Positions 42,451 through 50,369 of a DNA stretch of 64,000 bases are shown piece by piece (the stretch's first letter is position 1; the number at the start of each line of letters is the position of its first letter). The position numbers and the translations under genes are program-made. Below the pieces are notes generated by a model. That model made no database searches. It saw only the letters and a list, made by a program, of their open reading frames with translations, and was not told the origin of the DNA. Origin of the DNA: Alkalibacillus haloalkaliphilus (GTDB lineage Bacteria; Bacillota; Bacilli; Bacillales; Alkalibacillaceae); assembly GCF_007991275.1 (NCBI RefSeq), contig NZ_BJYA01000013.1, positions 1 through 64,000 of the forward strand, in the 5' to 3' direction.

Positions 42451-42453
42451 GAA

Positions 42454-42891
42454 CTAGTTAAAAAAAGTACTAATCCCTAACTCGGTTAATACACCTAAGA
42501 TTACACCATATATTCCAATACTAATTGCTGATGATATTAGAAGCTTGCCTTTTTCCATTCCTACAAACTTTCCAATAACTGCTACAGCCCAAGCTCCCAC
42601 AATCGGTGTAGCAATTAATATAAACGTAAAGCCATTTCGACTTACACGGTCACTAAATTTAGATTGTGATAGTTTAATAAAGTATTTATTTAACCTTTTA
42701 ATCTTTGATAATTGATCGTAAAAGACTACAATAAAAGGGATGGCTATAAAGTTACCAAAACTCGACCAGATGATCGCCGACACTACATCTAATCCCATCG
42801 CCATTGCCCCTGGAATTGCGAGATATATTTCAAACAGAGGAAAGAATCCCATAAACCAGGCCGTCAAACTTAACCAAATATACTCTAGCAT
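42454..42891 (-). CDS. small multidrug export family membrane protein
   Basis: A 145-residue protein with four to five hydrophobic helices and the Sm_multidrug_ex pattern: FPLFEIYLAIPGAMAMGL, SSFGNFIAIPFIVVF and the Gly/Pro-rich ATPIVGAWAVAVIG. Members are linked to export of small drugs, but the evidence is thin. It is divergent from a TetR gene with a palindrome in between, and a second copy of the palindrome stands after its stop codon. Confidence 0.8.
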   Translation of the reverse strand: MLEYIWLSLTAWFMGFFPLFEIYLAIPGAMAMGLDVVSAIIWSSFGNFIAIPFIVVFYDQLSKIKRLNKYFIKLSQSKFSDRVSRNGFTFILIATPIVGAWAVAVIGKFVGMEKGKLLISSAISIGIYGVILGVLTELGISTFFN

Positions 42892-42928
42892 CTTTATCTT
42901 TCCTCCTTATCATGTTAAGATTGAAACA

Positions 42929-42948
42929 AACCTAACGAACGGTAGGTT
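42929..42948. promoter_or_regulatory. TetR-type operator in divergent promoter region
   Basis: AACCTA and TAGGTT arms flank ACGAACGG. A TATAAT -10 for the tetR gene lies at 42954-42959. The related site at 42431-42450 suggests a small regulon. Confidence 0.6.
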
Positions 42949-43000
42949 GTCTGTATAATAATTTTAGCACACCTATTAATATAAGAAAAGGGTGACAAAC

Positions 43001-43591
43001 ATGAGTAAAAAAGAACAAATAATTAAAGAGAGCATACAACTTTTTTCTGATTACGGCTATGAAGCAACATCTATGACAAAAATTGCCGAGCAAGTCGACA
43101 TCAAGAAGCCGTCTTTATATGCGCACTTCAAAAATAAAGACGCCATTTTTTATAGCGCAGTTAAGCAAGTGACTGGTGAGTATGTCGACTTTGTTCTAAC
43201 TACAATCGATCAGACAAAGGGTCAAACTTCCAAAGATACACTTTATAATGTATTACATCATGCTTATACTAATGAATACCAAACCGAATTTTTAGGAGAA
43301 TTCTTTTACCGATTTGTATTATTTACACCTAACGAAGTTGAGGCTCAAATTAAACCATTAATAAAGAGAAGTGAAGAAAAACTCGAGTCAGCATTGATCA
43401 AGATCGTTGAGGAAGGTCAAGCCAACCGAGAGATCGATGCAACGCTATCTAGTCGCATTGTTTTAAGAAATTACTTGTTTATTTTTAATAACTTAGATGT
43501 AGATGTTCGTTACTATTCACTTAGAGGGTCGGAGTTAGAGCAATATTTAAATGATATTTGGAGTGTTTTTTGGAGAGGAGTCAAAAATTAA
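43001..43591 (+). CDS. TetR/AcrR-family transcriptional regulator
   Basis: A 196-residue regulator with the canonical N-terminal domain: IIKESIQLFSDYGYEATSMT, KIAEQVDIKKPSLYAHFKNKD. The C-terminal ~140 residues form a helical ligand domain. Start at the ATG six bases after AAGGGTG, three codons inside the frame. It is divergent from the small multidrug exporter; the shared palindromes suggest that it represses the exporter, itself and perhaps the riboswitch-thioesterase transcript. Confidence 0.88.
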   Translation: MSKKEQIIKESIQLFSDYGYEATSMTKIAEQVDIKKPSLYAHFKNKDAIFYSAVKQVTGEYVDFVLTTIDQTKGQTSKDTLYNVLHHAYTNEYQTEFLGEFFYRFVLFTPNEVEAQIKPLIKRSEEKLESALIKIVEEGQANREIDATLSSRIVLRNYLFIFNNLDVDVRYYSLRGSELEQYLNDIWSVFWRGVKN

Positions 43592-43621
43592 ACTCGGCTG
43601 TAAAAGTACAGTCGAGTTTTA
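43590..43621. terminator. bidirectional terminator
   Basis: 13-bp arms (43590-43602 with 43607-43619, one G-T pair) with AAAG loop and TTTTAATT; it also overlaps the stop of the small gene on the other strand. Confidence 0.85.
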
Positions 43622-43792
43622 ATTATAATCATCTGCTGGTAATTTCTCCAAAGTTAGAAGAATAAAAGTTGCGATTGGACCTAAAAAGATTGATGCGAAA
43701 AACCAATTAAGACCTGAACGATTTTTTCCTTGAGCCAACCCCGCATTAATTAATGCAAGAGTACCCCAACCAACATAATATTGACCATCCAC
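43619..43792 (-). CDS. 57-residue membrane protein
   Basis: GTG at 43792, seven bases after GGGGG, opens a 57-codon frame: MDGQYYVGWGTLALINAGLA, then QGKNRSGLNWFF, a second hydrophobic stretch (ASIFLGPIATFILLTLEKL) and PADDYN. Two helices joined by a GKxRSGLxWF turn are a pattern common in small bacterial membrane proteins. Just upstream (near 43805-43820) a VPADD-stop sequence looks like the end of a lost second copy. The function is unknown. Confidence 0.7.
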   Translation of the reverse strand: MDGQYYVGWGTLALINAGLAQGKNRSGLNWFFASIFLGPIATFILLTLEKLPADDYN

Positions 43793-43836
43793 AGTTCTAC
43801 CCCCTAATCATCTGCAGGCACGAAATAGATCTTAAG

Positions 43837-44481
43837 TTATTTAGACTTCGAACTTGGAAATATGGTATACGACCAAGAATAAATAAAATCAATGACAAAA
43901 ATGACAGTCCATAACATGCCAATACTATATAGCGTTTCATTTGGGTATGGTGAATCTTCAAAATTCCCTGATTCAAACCAAGATAAGTCTGTTATGTAGC
44001 TTCTAATTTCTGCAAAATTTTCTGTCCCAAGAGACCAGAAGTAACTTTGAACAGTTACAAAAATAAGCAAATGAATCATGGCACTTATACGATTTACTTT
44101 CGCAACATGTTTAGGGTCTTTTTGACGATTCATAATAGCGTAATCTTCATCCGTTAACAGTTCTACTCCACGCCAAGCTCCAAACTTCTTGCGCATCCAA
44201 CGATCTAATTTGCGGAAGTCATTAATACCAAAAGTTAACGCGTAAATGACAAAAAGCAAAACAACGAGTTGAAACGTTGAGAACTCACCCGTTTCTTGAT
44301 AAATGATAACGCCCAAGACTGCCTCTATGACTAACAAAACAATAAATAACAATATAAAGACTAAGCTTTTTTGTTTATGTCCAAGGTAATAACGGAGAAC
44401 GCCAAATAACAACAAAGCCACAACTGATAAGACTTCTAATGAAATAAAGATTTCCCACTGGTATTCTATTAATAGATTCAT
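43837..44481 (-). CDS. hypothetical membrane protein
   Basis: A 214-residue protein with three N-terminal hydrophobic helices, a basic cytoplasmic segment (DFRKLDRWMRKKFGAWRGVEL) and two further C-terminal helices. No family recognised. Start at the ATG after AAGGAG, 25 codons inside the frame. The small 57-residue gene lies 44 bases downstream on the same strand and may be co-transcribed. Confidence 0.75.
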   Translation of the reverse strand: MNLLIEYQWEIFISLEVLSVVALLLFGVLRYYLGHKQKSLVFILLFIVLLVIEAVLGVIIYQETGEFSTFQLVVLLFVIYALTFGINDFRKLDRWMRKKFGAWRGVELLTDEDYAIMNRQKDPKHVAKVNRISAMIHLLIFVTVQSYFWSLGTENFAEIRSYITDLSWFESGNFEDSPYPNETLYSIGMLWTVIFVIDFIYSWSYTIFPSSKSK

Positions 44482-44682
44482 ATTAAACTCCTTCGATCCA
44501 ATGGCCACTTTGATAATTTTGGTAATTATAGTATAGCATATAAAAGTGTTAGCCAAGATATCACTTTTTTATATGAATAAAATTACACCTCACATAACGG
44601 TGCACAAATTGTGGGGAACTTTATAGAGTAAGTTGATATCCTCAAGTTAATGGGAGGTCAGTTGTATGGATTAATAACAACA

Positions 44683-44704
44683 GGCCTTGGCATTTGCCAA
44701 GGCC
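44683..44704 (-). terminator. terminator after methyltransferase gene
   Basis: A perfect 10-bp stem GGCCTTGGCA/TGCCAAGGCC with a two-base loop stands about 12 bases past the stop, followed by TGTTGTTATT on the minus strand. Confidence 0.78.
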
Positions 44705-44715
44705 ACCTTTAATAA

Positions 44716-45345
44716 TTATTTTTTCATAATGGTGAACACACCACCACAATGTGAAATTTGCTCATAATCAACGTTGTAATCATCTCCTAAAGATGAAGCC
44801 AATTCTTCATATACAAAGTAGTATTCATCTTCATCCCAATAAACTTTATTGTCCTCATAACATGCATCAAGGTCCGCACGTGTTTCAAATGAGATATCAC
44901 CAATTAATACTTTACCATTTTTATTTAAAATTGACGCTAGTTGCTTAATAAACAAAACTTTATCTTGATCTGCTAAATGATGTAATGTATAGGAGCTGAT
45001 AATAAAATCATATTTGTTCCCAATAACTTCAGAAGGTAATCCATTTGTTATATCCCACTCTACTAAATTAGCATCTGGCATTTTTCCCTTAGCAATCTCA
45101 ATCATTTTAGAAGAAAAGTCGATGCCATTAATTTGATGGCCGTGATCGTACAGTTCACTTGCTAAAACACCCGTACCTAAGCCGATATCTAGCACTTTAG
45201 CTTCTTTTTGACTCATCACTTCATTATATATCGTATTTAATATTTCCTTATAACCGGCAAATGGATAAGCATTATTCTCTTCACTAATTTGAACTGTTTT
45301 GTCATAATCAATTGCCCATAAATCAAAACCTTGTTTGTTTAACAT
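44716..45345 (-). CDS. class I SAM-dependent methyltransferase
   Basis: A 209-residue enzyme of the YrrT-like small-molecule methyltransferase kind. Motif I is VLDIGLGTGVLASEL, the acidic end of strand two is INGIDFSSKMIE, and motif post-I/IV is YDFIISSYTLHHL. The domain is complete; the substrate is unknown. The start is ATG after GAAGGAGAG. It is the last of a run with the DUF3147 and MarR genes but has a 27-base gap and its own site. Confidence 0.88.
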   Translation of the reverse strand: MLNKQGFDLWAIDYDKTVQISEENNAYPFAGYKEILNTIYNEVMSQKEAKVLDIGLGTGVLASELYDHGHQINGIDFSSKMIEIAKGKMPDANLVEWDITNGLPSEVIGNKYDFIISSYTLHHLADQDKVLFIKQLASILNKNGKVLIGDISFETRADLDACYEDNKVYWDEDEYYFVYEELASSLGDDYNVDYEQISHCGGVFTIMKK

Positions 45346-45372
45346 CTAAGCTCTCCTTCATTTTCAATTTTG

Positions 45373-45705
45373 TCATGATCCAAACAAAATATCTTGAATG
45401 TATAACACTACAAGCCAAGACACTAATCCCAAACCAATAGAAATACTTAAAGACATTGAGTACTTTAAAGACAAAGCAACTACTAGTAATAGTACTGCTG
45501 TTGCAGGAAATCCCCATAATACTCCAAGCGCAAAGTTACTTAAATTTGTGATTTTTTCCCCTTGTACACTTAACCAAAACAAACTTAACAAGCTCACTAA
45601 TGGTAATGCTGCTATAATTCCACCATACTTAGGAAAGTACCTTGCCACTTCGGTTACGGCTCCAATAATTATGGCTGAAACCATAACTTTTGTTAAGAAA
45701 AACAC
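45373..45705 (-). CDS. DUF3147 family membrane protein
   Basis: A 110-residue protein with four hydrophobic helices and the DUF3147 pattern: VSAIIIGAVTEVARYFPKYGGIIAALPLVSLLSL. The start is GTG after AAAGGAAG. It overlaps the upstream MarR gene by 13 bases, so it is translated from the same message and probably controlled by that regulator. The function is unknown. Confidence 0.8.
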   Translation of the reverse strand: MFFLTKVMVSAIIIGAVTEVARYFPKYGGIIAALPLVSLLSLFWLSVQGEKITNLSNFALGVLWGFPATAVLLLVVALSLKYSMSLSISIGLGLVSWLVVLYIQDILFGS

Positions 45706-46118
45706 TTTATTACTTCCTTTCTAAGCAAAGAAAAAGCTTGTTCAACCTGATTTTTTTCCTCAACAGATAGATTGTCTAAAACTTTATTCAACTTTGACTC
45801 ATCTAAGTGTGTATGTTTATGAAGTTCTAACTCCCCATTATCAGTTAATGAAATAACAACTCTTCGTTCATCGTTTGAACTCCGTTTTTTAACCACTAAT
45901 CCCTTACTAGTTAACCTTTTTATATGTTCAGAAGCAGTATTATGAGTAACATCTAGTAACTCTGCCAATTCACTAACTGAGCAATTACCTATCTTTTTAA
46001 TATGTTGCAGTAACCTAATAACTTGGTGTGACAAATTCTCTTGATGTTTGTAGTGCAGCAAATAATAAATGTCGGTCCAATTTTTATTTATTTCTTTTGC
46101 AAGATTATCATTTTCCAT
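45693..46118 (-). CDS. MarR-family transcriptional regulator
   Basis: A 141-residue winged-helix regulator. VIRLLQHIKKIGNCSVSEL, AELLDVTHNTASEHIKRL and the wing VVKKRSSNDERRVVISLTDNG are diagnostic. The start is ATG after TAAGGAGG. It overlaps the DUF3147 gene. A palindrome TTATATC/GATATAA (46136-46142, 46152-46158) just upstream is a candidate autoregulatory site. Confidence 0.9.
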   Translation of the reverse strand: MENDNLAKEINKNWTDIYYLLHYKHQENLSHQVIRLLQHIKKIGNCSVSELAELLDVTHNTASEHIKRLTSKGLVVKKRSSNDERRVVISLTDNGELELHKHTHLDESKLNKVLDNLSVEEKNQVEQAFSLLRKEVIKCFS

Positions 46119-46135
46119 ACTTTACCTCCTTACAA

Positions 46136-46158
46136 TTATATCTTAATTTACGATATAA
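46136..46158. promoter_or_regulatory. MarR-type palindrome upstream of marR-DUF3147
   Basis: Perfect arms TTATATC and GATATAA are separated by nine bases, 18 bases upstream of the regulator's start codon. Confidence 0.5.
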
Positions 46159-46185
46159 TCGTCAGTCAAGATATTTATCTCAAAA

Positions 46186-46212
46186 ATAGAGTGCAACAAC
46201 TACCTTGTTGCA
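46186..46212 (-). terminator. terminator after TPR gene
   Basis: Perfect 8-bp arms TGCAACAA and TTGTTGCA (46192-46199, 46205-46212) followed on the minus strand by CTCTATTTTTG. Confidence 0.8.
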
Positions 46213-46227
46213 TTCTAGAACTAATAA

Positions 46228-46797
46228 TCAACGTAAGCTTACTAATAAATCCAATGCTTGTTTTGTAGAACTCAATAACTCATCGTTGCCTTTCAGTACT
46301 CTCAAATCATATGCCTCATTTAAGCATTGCTCTGCTTGGTCAAACTGTCTCAACTCTATTAAACACTTCCCTTTATGTTGTAAAGCAAAATCTAAAAAGT
46401 GTGTCTCATTAGACGATTTACATTTACTAATTGATTCATCAAACAACTTAATAGCATGCTTATGTTGAGAATTATACTTATAAGCTTCACCTAAACGAAT
46501 AAGCGTTACAATTTCTTTCTTCATTACATTATGATGCACTGCGTATTCATAGCACTGTTTTAAGTAATGAATGGCACGTTTAGGTAATTCACTTACTCTA
46601 TATAAATTACCTAAAATTCCTTGTATAAAATATTGATCTTCTTCTATCTCACAAGTTCTTAACATTTGTTCAGCTTCCTTAATCAACTCATTCACTTTTG
46701 ATGAGTTAGAAACTTTTTCACGTAAGTAATCATCTTCATCAAAATAGACAAACTTATTTATATACGATAACTCTTCTTTTAACTTATCAAGTGTCAC
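46228..46797 (-). CDS. tetratricopeptide-repeat protein
   Basis: About 189 residues, almost wholly helical, with TPR units such as YFIQGILGNLYRVSELPKRA, EIVTLIRLGEAYKYNSQHKHA and ALQHKGKCLIELRQFDQAEQ. No HTH or signal peptide, so it is probably a cytosolic protein-binding scaffold. The start is taken as GTG at 46797, six bases after GAGGGAG; a TTG at 46821 is also in frame. It follows the MFS gene closely and is likely co-transcribed. Confidence 0.75.
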   Translation of the reverse strand: MTLDKLKEELSYINKFVYFDEDDYLREKVSNSSKVNELIKEAEQMLRTCEIEEDQYFIQGILGNLYRVSELPKRAIHYLKQCYEYAVHHNVMKKEIVTLIRLGEAYKYNSQHKHAIKLFDESISKCKSSNETHFLDFALQHKGKCLIELRQFDQAEQCLNEAYDLRVLKGNDELLSSTKQALDLLVSLR

Positions 46798-46824
46798 TTT
46801 AACTCCCTCTTCTTCCTTCAAGCT

Positions 46825-48054
46825 CTAAACACCTTCTTTTTCTTCTTTGTAAAAACCTTTATAGTTCGGTTTAAATAAAAATAAACTGTAAACTAGTGCA
46901 GACATAAACATGAATGAAGCAAGGCTTACAATCGTCATCCTTAATGAAATGACATCCCCTAAGAAACCGACTATTAATATAAGCAAAATTTGAGCGATGC
47001 TTTGAATGAGTTGAGTAATGCTTGTAATTCGTCCCATTAAATCTACTGGGACATTATTCTGGTAAAAAGTCGTGATTCCTGCATTTAAAAAGACAAGGAA
47101 AAAGCCTAATACGATAAACCCAGCCGTAATTGACAGAAATGACCACGAAAAAGCATAAACTAGATAACCAATAGATGACATAATCACACCGACAGCAATC
47201 ATATACCTTAAAGAAAAATGCTTTGAAAATATTGATAGAACCACTCCACCAGTGACTGACCCTATACCAGTAATACTAATTAACAAACTATACTCGAATT
47301 CGGACAAACCAATAACTTGTTGGGTGAAGACAACTTCCTGTGAATCCATCGCGAAAGTCGCAACCATAATTAAAATAAAAGTAATATAAATAAATGATAT
47401 ATATTTATTTTCACTAAAGAACTTTAGTACAAGTGAAAAATCCTCTTTAATTTGGTGAGTCGTCAATTTAGGAATCGATGATTTTTCTCGTTCATCTAAA
47501 TCAGGTAAAATAATTAAAATTAAAGTAGCTATAATAAATAAAAAACCGTTAACCCAAAGTGTAGCGTTAACACTCGTTAATAAAATGAGTGAACCACCTA
47601 TGGAAGGACCAATGATAAAGGCGGATGAGGATGTGAACGATCGAATACCGTTAAATCTTTTCCGCATCTCGATCGGAACAAGCATTGTTGTGTATGTCAT
47701 AGAAGAAGGCCTAAAGAAGGCTCTTGCAATACTTAGAAATACTAATAATATATAGATAACAACAACACTAGGTGCTAATGGGATCATCATAATGAGTAGA
47801 CCACGTGCTATGTATGTCTGAATCATAATCTTTCTTTTACTTCGAAAATCGATATAACTCCCAGTCCAAAATTTCGTTAAAATGTTCGTTAATGGACCAA
47901 TGATCCAAAGTAGCGCAACAGCTGTAGCCGATCCAGTCATTTGATACACAATAATATTGATCGCCACAAGATAGATAAAATCTCCAACATTAGCAAGTCC
48001 TAATGAGGATAGTAGAACGATAGGATTTTTCCATTGTTGTAATCTATGACTCAT
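46825..48054 (-). CDS. MFS transporter
   Basis: A 409-residue carrier with 12 hydrophobic helices of the MFS_3 drug-export type. The start (QWKNPIVLLSSLGLANVGDF), the loop GSYIDFRSKRKIMIQ after helix 2, and the long central loop before helix 7 are typical. The start is ATG after TGGAGGT. It lies 15 bases after the GNAT gene and before the TPR gene. The substrate is unknown. Confidence 0.88.
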   Translation of the reverse strand: MSHRLQQWKNPIVLLSSLGLANVGDFIYLVAINIIVYQMTGSATAVALLWIIGPLTNILTKFWTGSYIDFRSKRKIMIQTYIARGLLIMMIPLAPSVVVIYILLVFLSIARAFFRPSSMTYTTMLVPIEMRKRFNGIRSFTSSSAFIIGPSIGGSLILLTSVNATLWVNGFLFIIATLILIILPDLDEREKSSIPKLTTHQIKEDFSLVLKFFSENKYISFIYITFILIMVATFAMDSQEVVFTQQVIGLSEFEYSLLISITGIGSVTGGVVLSIFSKHFSLRYMIAVGVIMSSIGYLVYAFSWSFLSITAGFIVLGFFLVFLNAGITTFYQNNVPVDLMGRITSITQLIQSIAQILLILIVGFLGDVISLRMTIVSLASFMFMSALVYSLFLFKPNYKGFYKEEKEGV

Positions 48055-48069
48055 CGTTCTACCTCCATA

Positions 48070-48600
48070 CTAGTTATTAAACTCGTCCTTTAATAAACCC
48101 ATGTGTATAATGTCACGCCAATTACCGCCCCTATACAAAGCTTCCCTGCTACGTCCCTCTTCCTTAAATCCTAGCTTTTGATAAAGGTGTATGGCCGCCT
48201 CATTAAAATCAAAAACTTTCAGTGAAACTCTGTGTAAGTTTTGTTCCATAAACGCGTAATTTAACAATAGGGTTAATGCTTCTTTCGCATACCCTTTACC
48301 CCAATATTGTTTGTTCCCCAAATCAATAATACACTCGGCGTTTCTATTTTTATAATCCATGTTAATTAAAGATGTAATGCCTATTGGAGTTTCACCATTT
48401 CTTTCTACAATGATATAGCTTTTGGAAGTGTTGGAATTTACGAGTACATTTTCTACAAATCTTCTTGTATCTTCATATGAGTAAACATCTAGTGAAGGGT
48501 TAGTTGAATACATGACATCCACATCATTTCGCCAAGACTGATAAAGCTCCGTGTCTTCCATTTCTACTTTTCTTAAATATAATCTGTTTGATGAGAACAT
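48070..48600 (-). CDS. GNAT acetyltransferase, RimJ/RimL type
   Basis: A 176-residue enzyme. RLYLRKVEMEDTELYQSWRND at the start, the IDLGNKQYWGKGYAKEAL acetyl-CoA loop and HRVSLKVFDFNEAAIHLYQKLGFKEEG are typical of Rim-type and antibiotic-type N-acetyltransferases. Start at the ATG eight bases after GGGAGGG. It sits between the Nudix and MFS genes in one run. The acceptor is unknown. Confidence 0.88.
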   Translation of the reverse strand: MFSSNRLYLRKVEMEDTELYQSWRNDVDVMYSTNPSLDVYSYEDTRRFVENVLVNSNTSKSYIIVERNGETPIGITSLINMDYKNRNAECIIDLGNKQYWGKGYAKEALTLLLNYAFMEQNLHRVSLKVFDFNEAAIHLYQKLGFKEEGRSREALYRGGNWRDIIHMGLLKDEFNN

Positions 48601-48620
48601 TGAGGATCCCTCCCTAAAAT

Positions 48621-49088
48621 TCAATCGTGTACAACAATATGCTTCGAACTAGAATTTAACTCTTTCAATTCTTCTTTTATAAATTCAGGCTGTACAGAGT
48701 AGTCTTTCAATTGATCTAATCGTACCCATTTGTAAATTAAATCTTTTTCGCCCTCTTTTCCATAAAACACTTCTTGCTGTGGTAACCCGTTATCAGATTC
48801 TTTCACTTTAAAATAAAACCCAATTTCATGGTAGCTAGATTCTCTGTAAGTGAAGAAGTTTTCGGCTGACCATAGTAACTTTTCAACTTGTATATCGACA
48901 CCTATTTCCTCTTTAAACTCTCGACCAACAGCCTTTGAAGCCTCTTCAGTCACCTCTACTCTCCCACCTGGCAAAGCCCAGAAGTCATCTTCCTTGTCTT
49001 TATGTAAAAGTACACAATCATTATGAATTAAAACTCCAGCAACACGGTAGTTGAAAATTCCTTCTTCTGTTTTAAAAACTGCATCCAT
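48621..49088 (-). CDS. Nudix hydrolase
   Basis: A 155-residue protein with box GGRVEVTEEASKAV followed by GREFKEEIGVDI. The segment FFTYRESSYHEIGFYFKV is characteristic of a Bacillus Nudix subgroup near the yjhB/mutT-like proteins. The start is ATG after TAGGAGG. It is followed by the GNAT and MFS genes on the same strand. Confidence 0.85.
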   Translation of the reverse strand: MDAVFKTEEGIFNYRVAGVLIHNDCVLLHKDKEDDFWALPGGRVEVTEEASKAVGREFKEEIGVDIQVEKLLWSAENFFTYRESSYHEIGFYFKVKESDNGLPQQEVFYGKEGEKDLIYKWVRLDQLKDYSVQPEFIKEELKELNSSSKHIVVHD

Positions 49089-49103
49089 ACAAAACCTCCT
49101 AGC

Positions 49104-49757
49104 TTATTCATATGACCTGTTCATTAATACAACCCGCCAACCATCTGGATCCTCTATAGTGACGCCCTTTTCTCTCCAATATTCATTTTCAGGCTCCACA
49201 TCCCCATAACCCATTTCGTTAAGGTGACTTACAACTTTATTAATCTCTTCTTGTTCTGTAATATAGAAAACTAATAAATTATCTTTAGTAGGTGCAGGAC
49301 AAGGACTCCCGTCAACATGTCGAGTAAATTCTAAATGGTAACTTACATCTGGCAATCCTAAAATAATACCTTCATAGCCACTGTGACCCTTAAACCGCTC
49401 AATTTCTGCTAAACCTAAACCATTTTTATAAAAGTCGATGACTGCTTCAAATTGATCAGTTGGTCTAGCGATTCTAACTTGTGAAGCATTAAAGTCATTA
49501 AACTTCATATGCTCTTCTCGAACATCTTTGTTTTGCTCATTGACCTTCTTGAATTCTTCTAGAATATAATTTGACCCAATAATGGTACAAGCAATTACTG
49601 TAAAGATTAGTGCCAAGAGTAATACATGTGTATGTAGATGGTATGAACCTTCAACAGTTGAATATCCAAATATGGATGAAAGTATTGGTGATAGAGTTAT
49701 TAACGAAACAAAATATAAACATACAGCTCCAAAAGCAGACCACACTAAAGTTTTCAT
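49104..49757 (-). CDS. membrane-anchored VOC (glyoxalase-fold) protein
   Basis: A 217-residue fusion. Residues 1-82 carry two hydrophobic helices (KTLVWSAFGAVCLYFVSLI and VLLLALIFTVIACTIIGSN) and a charged linker. From about residue 83, MKFNDFNASQVRIARPTDQF starts a complete VOC domain with GLGLAEIERFKGHSGYEG, YHLEFTRH and VTIEDPDGWRVVLMN, close to the soluble YycE type. The start is ATG after AAGGAGGGG. The function of the VOC domain is unknown. Confidence 0.75.
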   Translation of the reverse strand: MKTLVWSAFGAVCLYFVSLITLSPILSSIFGYSTVEGSYHLHTHVLLLALIFTVIACTIIGSNYILEEFKKVNEQNKDVREEHMKFNDFNASQVRIARPTDQFEAVIDFYKNGLGLAEIERFKGHSGYEGIILGLPDVSYHLEFTRHVDGSPCPAPTKDNLLVFYITEQEEINKVVSHLNEMGYGDVEPENEYWREKGVTIEDPDGWRVVLMNRSYE

Positions 49758-49973
49758 GTGAACCCCTCCTTCTCCCCAAAGGTCTAACACCATTTTAACA
49801 ATATTCAAACATCTATTGTTAAAAATTAGAAAACTTTTAAATCAAACTGTGCTGATCCAATTGACCTAATATTTCAAAAAAAGTAAAATCTAAAGAAATA
49901 CTGTGTTTTATAACATACAGTAAAGCGACTGTTCATAATTTACGTTTAGTGCAGTCAGTAAGGAGAGGTTAAT

Positions 49974-50342
49974 ATGAATATGATTGTATTGCTGACTGTA
50001 GCACTAGTCTTCATTATCGGCCATTACACGGACAAATGGTTAAGAAACAAATATGATATTAGAGATACATTCGTGGGTGTTTTAAGTTGGTTTAACAAAT
50101 TACATATTGCGATTGATATTGGGATTGTCATTGTGTTCGTTTTCTTCATACTTCAAACGACGTACCCGACCAATTTCTTTTTAGTGCTTGCTATGTTATT
50201 TGCATTATTAGCTGGAAGATTAATAATGTATTATTACTACGCTAAAAGCTCAAAGGAATGGATGTTAATTCTAAATCAGCTTGGAATGGTCATTGCTCTG
50301 TTCGGATTATCATTACTATTTACTTTAGTATTGGAACTATAG
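49974..50342 (+). CDS. DUF4181-like membrane protein
   Basis: A 122-residue protein with four hydrophobic helices and a WLRNKYDIRDTF motif after the first helix, resembling the protein at 29074-29508. The start is ATG after TAAGGAGAGG. The CPBP protease gene begins about 27 bases after its stop, so the two may be co-transcribed. The function is unknown. Confidence 0.65.
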   Translation: MNMIVLLTVALVFIIGHYTDKWLRNKYDIRDTFVGVLSWFNKLHIAIDIGIVIVFVFFILQTTYPTNFFLVLAMLFALLAGRLIMYYYYAKSSKEWMLILNQLGMVIALFGLSLLFTLVLEL

Positions 50343-50369
50343 ATTTTCACATTAGGGGGATTGTTATTT

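Noticed and set aside
42266-42457. 63-codon plus-strand frame
   Set aside because: It is the antisense of the cobalamin riboswitch.
49104-49511. VOC domain as a separate gene starting at the internal Met
   Set aside because: The internal ATG has only a weak AGAAGAG site while the membrane segment has a strong one and is in frame without a stop.
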